64,000 nucleotides of DNA, taken from Trissonchulus latispiculum. Lineage: Eukaryota > Nematoda > Enoplea > Enoplida > Ironidae. A program made the position numbers and the translations under genes. Below the pieces are notes generated by a model. That model searched no databases. It was not told the origin of the DNA and saw only the letters and a list, made by a program, of their open reading frames with translations. Below, one piece after another: positions 60,755-64,000 of this stretch. Location: positions 62,001 through 126,000 of the forward strand of contig JASAND010030450.1 of NCBI GenBank assembly GCA_030248195.1, written 5' to 3'. The first letter of the stretch is position 1; each line of letters begins with the position of its first letter.

Positions 60755-63438
60755 TAACTAACCTCAGTACAATTATGATTGTAGCTTTAGAGATTGAAAT
60801 GAGCCAAATTAAGTAAGACAATTTCAAACGTAAGGAATAGAAAAACTAAGGACAGTGGTGGTGATAAAATCTTCTGCTAAAATCAACCGCCGATAAAGTA
60901 CACTCAACATCATGACCAATTGAGGGCTGGGTTGGCACTAGTGTTTGAGGCCGGCCGGCCTAAGCCGGCCGGCGGCCGGCCGCCGGCCGCCGACTTTTGC
61001 TAGCCGGCCGGCCGCCGGCTACCGGCCGGCGGGCCGGCGGCCGGTGTGGCCGGCCGGCTAACGGCCGACCGGCCGCCCGGCCGGCCGCCGGCTGCGATAC
61101 AAATCTCCAATCAGAAATTTACAAAATAGAGAAACTAACCGTAAAATGAACTCCAAATCTAGTTATCTAGTTATCTAGCTAGTATTCTATGCAATGCTGT
61201 GCTATTTTTCTAAGATAACATTCGAAAATCAATATCTTACAAGTTATAATACTGCACTGCAAATTGCTTTAGGCCGGTAGCCGGCCGGCCGGCCCGCAAC
61301 CCGCCGGCCTACGGCGTCACGGGCCGCCGGCGGGCCGGCCGGCTGACCGGCCGGCCGGCCGATGGGCTCGGCCGGGCCGGCCGGCGATCGGCCGGCCGGT
61401 GAAACCCCGGCCGGCCTCAAACACTAGTTGGCACAATATCGTCAGAGAGAAAGCTACCTTTTTCGCCAAACGGTAGTCAACATGTCAAAGCGAAAGTTTA
61501 GGGTGGGAAATAAAACATCCAATATACACTGTTTTCGGTATGACAGCAAAGTAAGTGAAAATTTGAAGGGAAAATGGGTTCTTTCAAAAAGCCAGCTCTT
61601 ACGGATTGACTATTTGACCGCTCTGAAACGTTTTGTTACGAACGTTTATTGTAGCTAGTACTAAATATTGAAAGTATTCCTCCGTTCGAGCATTGTTTTT
61701 CCTTTTTCAGCAATAACAGGCCAGACTTTGAAATTTGGCAAAACGATGCGAGCAGACAGTGTGCCGTTTTCGATCTAATAAAGTTGACAGCTCCTAGAGT
61801 ACAACAGCTTTTACCAGTTATTAGACTCTAATAAAGGCAAACTGTGACTAAAAGATAGATGGTTTTGGTTTTCCGGTTTCCTCACTTTTTTGTCAGGAAA
61901 TAACTTTTATTTTTAAGCTCGAAAAGCTAGCAAAGTGCAGTGAAATGGGTTCAAAAACGTTTTGTCTCTATTTTGCCAAAAAGGTGATTATTAGGTTGTC
62001 CCATTTACTAAATCCGAATATGAATCCGTTTTTGGATATGACGCTACATTGGCTCAGTATACGCTTAACAATTGTCATAGAGCTTTATGGTGCAGTCGTC
62101 ACCCATAGTTCGAGAAAGCAATCTAGCATTTCTAAACACTAGAGCGAGGCTTAATGACCTAACTTCCTGCAGATCTTGGCACACTCACTAGCTTATAATG
62201 TGCTAACCATCAGACGAGTCTGCCACAGTACTTTGGAGCGATTGACTCTCTTCTTCGAAACGCGACATAATAACGGCTACAATATCGATAACGTAATTTA
62301 GCACTGCAAACCCAGGGATTAATGAAATCATGTAATTTTCACAAAACTTGAGACAGATACGTGGAGCATTAATTGGATAAAATTTGGGCTCATGTGGTTA
62401 GCCTCATGGTGACCCGTAGCCACCCGTATCGACCAATTTTTCGGACCTTGATCGTATCGCACAGAAAAATATACATGGGTTCTCGGTCTAGAGATTATGT
62501 TAAGCACTGTACTCTATGTCAGGACGATCTCTGCAAAGCTTGGACAACATACCTTTCACACAGCGCTCAGGGTACAGCGAAGTTTGTATGCATGTCATAT
62601 AAAGTTTTTAACCGACAAAACCAAATTTCAGGGGCTCCACAGGACGCTGCGCTGCGTGGAATCCTTTCTAACTTCAAGGTATTTTACATCAAATTTAATA
62701 CTGTTATGTGGCGAAAGACTAGCTTTTTCAACATTGGACTTTTAGTTAAATTCGTAGCCCCAGCCCTTAACTGAAATCTTCTGACGGCACAGGGCACGCT
62801 AACATCCTTTCCTTAAGTTGGTTTCTAGTGAATCAATTAAATTTGTCCACTATTCCCGGTAAAGCACAGTTGTTGATTTGTCTGAAATGCATTTATACTG
62901 TACTCTGTGTACAATTATATTGAAGCTTATTATTACTTCTCTGGATGAGGAAGCTCGAAGTTGAGTTAAACCGGGAACCGATACGGAGCCGCGTTGGTCT
63001 TCTCTGAGATCAAGATATCCGGAAACAGGATTCAGCAAATCGCGAATCAGCTCGTTGTATATCTGAAACATACCGATGCATCTAACTAAGCAATTAATCG
63101 AATCTGTTAATGCCCGACACTGTTGAAGTGAATAGTAAGGTCAGCATTTGATGGGACTACACATCTGCCTTTGAATAGTTTTTTGATGGATTAGGCCAAT
63201 CTTAGGGAAATGCTAATGTGTATAGTTACATTATGCAATGCAGTGCAAATGTTTTCACTCAGTATTATTTTGATATTACTAAAAATATCTATTCAATAGT
63301 TTACCTCTAAGTATGACATTCTGACGTCTACTTCGCTATCTTTAACATTTTGCATTGTCTTAAAGATATCATCCAGCGCTCTAGCCATAATCCCAGGCCT
63401 GGCACTGGTTCCAACCATGGTATAAGTTTTACCGGCTC
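50561..63438 (-). CDS. KIF19: KIF19-like kinesin (kinesin-8), N-terminus beyond the window
   Basis: Plus-end-directed microtubule motor. In vertebrates KIF19 trims microtubules at ciliary tips and limits cilium length. On the minus strand, exons run from the P-loop (63305-63438) to a stop at 50561. I see GAGKTYTM (P-loop), SSRSHA (switch I), DLAGSER (switch II), [17 protein letters not shown] and [20 protein letters not shown]. The segment [15 protein letters not shown] is close to KIF19 and unlike KIF18. The motor is followed by coiled coil that aligns with KIF19, then a basic Ser/Arg-rich tail. Junction phases match throughout the motor and from 56.5 to 55.7 kb. The start and the first part of the motor (up to GYGAT) lie beyond position 64000. 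Stretches between exons hold transposon insertions. Two exons (54298-54350, 53641-53699) are less certain. It appears intact where visible. Confidence 0.92.
50820..50964 (-). CDS. KIF19: KIF19 tail exon
   Basis: 145 bases between TAATTTAG and GTATGA, phase 2 to 0. Encodes [20 protein letters not shown] then [19 protein letters not shown] polar, basic tail with a TPP site. Confidence 0.75.
50965..53165 (-). other. Long kinesin intron with GC-rich insertion
   Basis: AT-rich intron, except that 52650-53045 contains runs of CCCGCCCCGGCCCG and GGGCCGGGCC words in two blocks. Reading frames over these blocks (Arg/Gly/Ala-rich) are artefacts. Ends of an inserted element could not be fixed. Confidence 0.5.
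53166..53264 (-). CDS. KIF19: Probable KIF19 exon
   Basis: 99 bases between TTTTGCAG and GTACTG, phase 2 to 2. Encodes [19 protein letters not shown] then [12 protein letters not shown], a charged helix-prone stretch. Both phases fit the neighbours. Confidence 0.7.
53306..53347 (-). repeat. Short tandem repeat of ACTTATCAAAA
   Basis: About four imperfect 12-13-bp units within a kinesin intron. Confidence 0.6.
53641..53699 (-). CDS. KIF19: Probable KIF19 exon
   Basis: 59 bases between TTTATTTAG and GTATGG, phase 0 to 2. Encodes [19 protein letters not shown], roughly like the RLEELYEVYLRELEEG segment. The leaving phase fits the next exon exactly. Confidence 0.5.
54298..54350 (-). CDS. Possible KIF19 exon, weak
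   Basis: 53 bases between TTCAAG and GTTAGA. The phases (1 to 0) join the exons on each side. Encodes [17 protein letters not shown]. There is no recognisable homology, so it rests only on phase and splice signals. Confidence 0.25.
54738..54824 (+). other. Exon-like segment on the opposite strand, within a kinesin intron
   Basis: On the plus strand AATTTTACAG and AAAG/GTAAGA bracket a frame coding [18 protein letters not shown] then YYAGFSK. About 40 bp of its end recurs at 54047-54086, again followed by GTAAGAC. No family recognised; it may be a small gene, an old exon duplication or a repeat. Confidence 0.3.
55662..55793 (-). CDS. KIF19: KIF19 coiled-coil exon
   Basis: 132 bases, phase 1 to 1. 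Encodes [20 protein letters not shown] then [17 protein letters not shown], matching the ALLRD...HRSLCDEII region of KIF19. Confidence 0.88.
55951..56035 (-). CDS. KIF19: KIF19 coiled-coil exon
   Basis: 85 bases, phase 0 to 1, with a GTAAGT donor. Encodes [19 protein letters not shown], matching the EEQREVLSLLCRVHELEVE segment. Confidence 0.85.
56354..56514 (-). CDS. KIF19: KIF19 coiled-coil exon
   Basis: 161 bases, phase 1 to 0. Encodes [20 protein letters not shown] then [20 protein letters not shown], aligning with the acidic linker and second coil of KIF19. Confidence 0.85.
56707..56750 (-). CDS. KIF19: KIF19 stalk mini-exon
   Basis: 44 bases, phase 2 to 1, GTTTCAG to GTAAGA. Encodes [14 protein letters not shown], corresponding to the GWKHEKSRRALKWR segment of vertebrate KIF19. 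Confidence 0.82.
56960..57044 (-). CDS. KIF19: KIF19 stalk exon
   Basis: Between TTTTCAG and GTTAGT, it encodes [18 protein letters not shown] and AKDTLLQ, leaving phase 2. It aligns with the KIF19 LLELENRAMEVQIDTSRHLL region. Boundaries are read by eye and could be off by one base. Confidence 0.75.
57182..57398 (-). CDS. KIF19: KIF19 stalk exon, 3' end uncertain
   Basis: After a CTTGCAG acceptor it takes the one base left by the previous exon and encodes [18 protein letters not shown] and [20 protein letters not shown], charged and coil-prone. The frame runs to a TAA, so a donor (probably the GTCGTA near 57193) or an adjoining small exon at about 57170-57120 is needed to reach the next certain exon. 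The exact end is unresolved. Confidence 0.6.
57636..58477. mobile_element. TIR element made of TTAGATTTTA words, in a kinesin intron
   Basis: Both ends carry CCGATTGCACCAAATGT in inverse orientation (17 bp identical). Both sub-terminal zones repeat TTTAAAATCTAATTA and its complement many times. The centre is unrelated AT-rich sequence. No coding capacity; no target duplication seen. Confidence 0.75.
58705..58855 (-). CDS. KIF19: KIF19 coiled-coil exon
   Basis: 151 bases, phase 0 to 1. Encodes a heptad-rich stretch with [18 protein letters not shown], aligning with the KIF19 neck coil (IIADLRGEIQRLK in vertebrates). Confidence 0.82.
59033..59214 (-). CDS. KIF19: KIF19 motor exon: end of motor and neck
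   Basis: 182 bases, phase 1 to 0, with a GTAAGC donor. Encodes [40 protein letters not shown] and [11 protein letters not shown], the last motor strand and neck start. Confidence 0.92.
59605..59683 (-). CDS. KIF19: KIF19 motor exon: relay helix
   Basis: 79 bases from AATTCAG to a GTATGA donor, phase 0 to 1. Encodes [20 protein letters not shown] and NVINTL, the microtubule-binding relay-helix region. Confidence 0.92.
59927..60025 (-). CDS. KIF19: KIF19 motor exon: switch II
   Basis: 99 bases, phase 0 at both ends. Encodes VDVTMTDPN, then [24 protein letters not shown] is the switch II motif. Confidence 0.92.
60570..60662 (-). CDS. KIF19: KIF19 motor exon: switch I
   Basis: 93 bases, phase 0 at both ends, between TTTTTAAG and GTAATC. 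Encodes [20 protein letters not shown] and AILL. The nucleotide-sensing NxxSSRSH motif is intact. The intron to its upstream neighbour is 2.3 kb and holds a hAT-like insertion. Confidence 0.9.
60707..60762. repeat. (AACT)n microsatellite
   Basis: About ten AACT units next to the acceptor side of the switch I exon. Confidence 0.9.
60939..61426 (-). mobile_element. hAT-like element, CCGGCCGG family, copy 3
   Basis: TAGTGTTTGAGGCCGGCC ends with a perfect 8-bp flanking duplication GTTGGCAC (60931-60938 and 61427-61434). It is the longest copy because its GGCCGGCC runs are expanded. The AT-rich core matches copies 1 and 2. It lies in the intron upstream of the switch I exon. Confidence 0.88.
61435..62936. 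other. Remainder of a kinesin intron
   Basis: A 133-codon frame on the opposite strand (62373-62774) matches no family. No other feature seen. Confidence 0.4.
62937..63062 (-). CDS. KIF19: KIF19 motor exon: IYNE-LRED
   Basis: 126 bases, phase 0 at both ends, between TGTTTCAG and GTAATA. Encodes [20 protein letters not shown] then [15 protein letters not shown]. It carries the YNE motif and the KIF19-type GYL-LRED segment. Confidence 0.9.
63058..63150 (-). repeat. Duplicated intron segment, copy 1 (with live acceptor)
   Basis: About 92 bp spanning the branch region and the acceptor of the IYNE exon, repeated with about four changes at 63890-63979. Confidence 0.85.
63305..63438 (-). CDS. KIF19: KIF19 motor exon: P-loop
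   Basis: 134 bases between GTTACAG and a GTAA donor, entering with one base owed and leaving on a codon boundary. Encodes [20 protein letters not shown] and on to VRMSYLE. The invariant ATP-binding Gly-Lys-Thr is present. The preceding ...GAT part must come from an exon outside the window. Confidence 0.92.
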
Positions 63439-63889
63439 CTGTAACGAGAAAGTAAATTAGGAACAGGTTTAAATCTAGTTTTGGTTCCAACGGAATATAG
63501 CAACTTCGACTCCCCCAGGGACTCAATTTCTTGGGCTACTTGTAATACTTTCTTAAAACGAAAACTTATACTTAAAACGTAAACATTCACTTATTTATAA
63601 TGCGATTGGAAAATCTCAACAGTGCTGTGTTATGCAAATTTCCAGCCCGTATGACTTGCCCGTTCATTTTGACAAAGTTTGTTTTATTATACAAGTCCCA
63701 GGGCGAGGAACACTCTGGTGTGCTGCCTGCCAAGTCTAATTCAAATTTCCGGTATTTTAAATTTGAACTAAGCTATTTCACAACTAAGTTGTTACACAAT
63801 TTCTCGCGCAGCATCTAATTTACGGACACGTCAAGCAAAACTGCAAGGGGTTGTGAAACCCGAGTGTTTCGGAAAGCTTAGAAACTCGA
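63439..63889. other. Kinesin intron at the right edge
   Basis: No exon encoding the expected FAYGAT segment was found here, so the upstream exons lie outside the window. Confidence 0.5.
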
Positions 63890-63979
63890 ATATCTGAAAC
63901 ATACCGAGGCATCTAATTAAGCAATTAATCGAATCTGTTATTGCCCGACACTGTTGAAGTGAATAGTAAGGTCAGCATT
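63890..63979 (-). repeat. Duplicated intron segment, copy 2 (acceptor without its exon)
   Basis: It contains the same TATGTTTCAG acceptor but is followed by unrelated sequence. It lies upstream of the P-loop exon, so it could act as a decoy splice site. Confidence 0.8.
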
Positions 63980-64000
63980 TATCTTTGTGTAAATTACATC

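Noticed and set aside
60939..61426. CpG island or regulatory element in the kinesin gene
   Set aside because: It has the ends, core and 8-bp target duplication of the CCGGCCGG hAT-like family.
62373..62774. 133-codon plus-strand gene in a kinesin intron
   Set aside because: No family, no splice or promoter context, and composition like the surrounding intron.
63890..64000. Upstream kinesin exon behind the duplicated acceptor
   Set aside because: The frame after the duplicate acceptor does not resemble the expected motor sequence before the P-loop.

Overview
This is a 64-kb piece of an AT-rich, intron-containing animal genome, probably an aquatic invertebrate. It carries a ciliary-type kinesin (KIF19-like), a four-pass membrane protein gene with good splice sites, tRNA-derived short repeats, copia and Ty3/gypsy remnants with broken frames, and many hAT-like or other terminal-inverted-repeat (TIR) elements. 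No rRNA, CRISPR array or bacterial operon is visible. The species cannot be named from the sequence.

Layout. 0-11.6 kb: no recognisable host gene; inverted-repeat elements, a tandem repeat and microsatellites. 11.7-14.1 kb (+): a three-exon gene for a predicted 273-residue four-transmembrane protein with MS4A/CD20-like architecture; its first intron holds a hAT-like element. 14.7-28 kb: mostly non-coding, with a tRNA-derived repeat, a dispersed repeat in two copies, two small TIR elements, a G-rich tract and one candidate first exon of a secreted peptide (- strand, 20.8-20.96 kb). 28.4-32.5 kb: gag remnants, an inverted-repeat element, and a copia-type element reduced to gag and protease but with both LTRs, the primer site and the polypurine tract. 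33-39.3 kb: a tRNA-like repeat, two hAT-like elements with 8-bp target duplications, a degenerate satellite and a 524-bp element with long TIRs. 40.3-41.4 kb (+): a decayed dUTPase reading frame followed 12 bases later by a decayed deoxynucleoside kinase, both without introns; this looks like a fragment of an integrated large DNA virus. 41.8-45.7 kb: a LINE reverse transcriptase split by a 3.66-kb element with long inverted arms that encloses a broken Ty3/gypsy gag-protease-RT piece. 46.1-48.4 kb: an LTR with a primer-site-like motif and a gag remnant.

50.6-63.4 kb (-): a KIF19-like kinesin. Its exons join with matching phases from the P-loop exon (63.4 kb) through the neck and coiled coil to a basic, Arg/Ser-rich tail with a stop at 50,561. 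The N-terminal exons lie beyond the right edge. Several mobile elements sit in its introns.

The most unusual theme is a set of TIR elements, each built from its own short word repeated in both orientations (CCGGCCGG, CCGGTTCC, TCCTAAG/CTTAGGA, GTCTCGG, runs of G/C, TTAGATTTTA, TAAACCCGGG). Four of these insertions have hAT-like ends and exact or near-exact 8-bp target duplications. The viral-like dUTPase/kinase pair is the other strong candidate for something undescribed.
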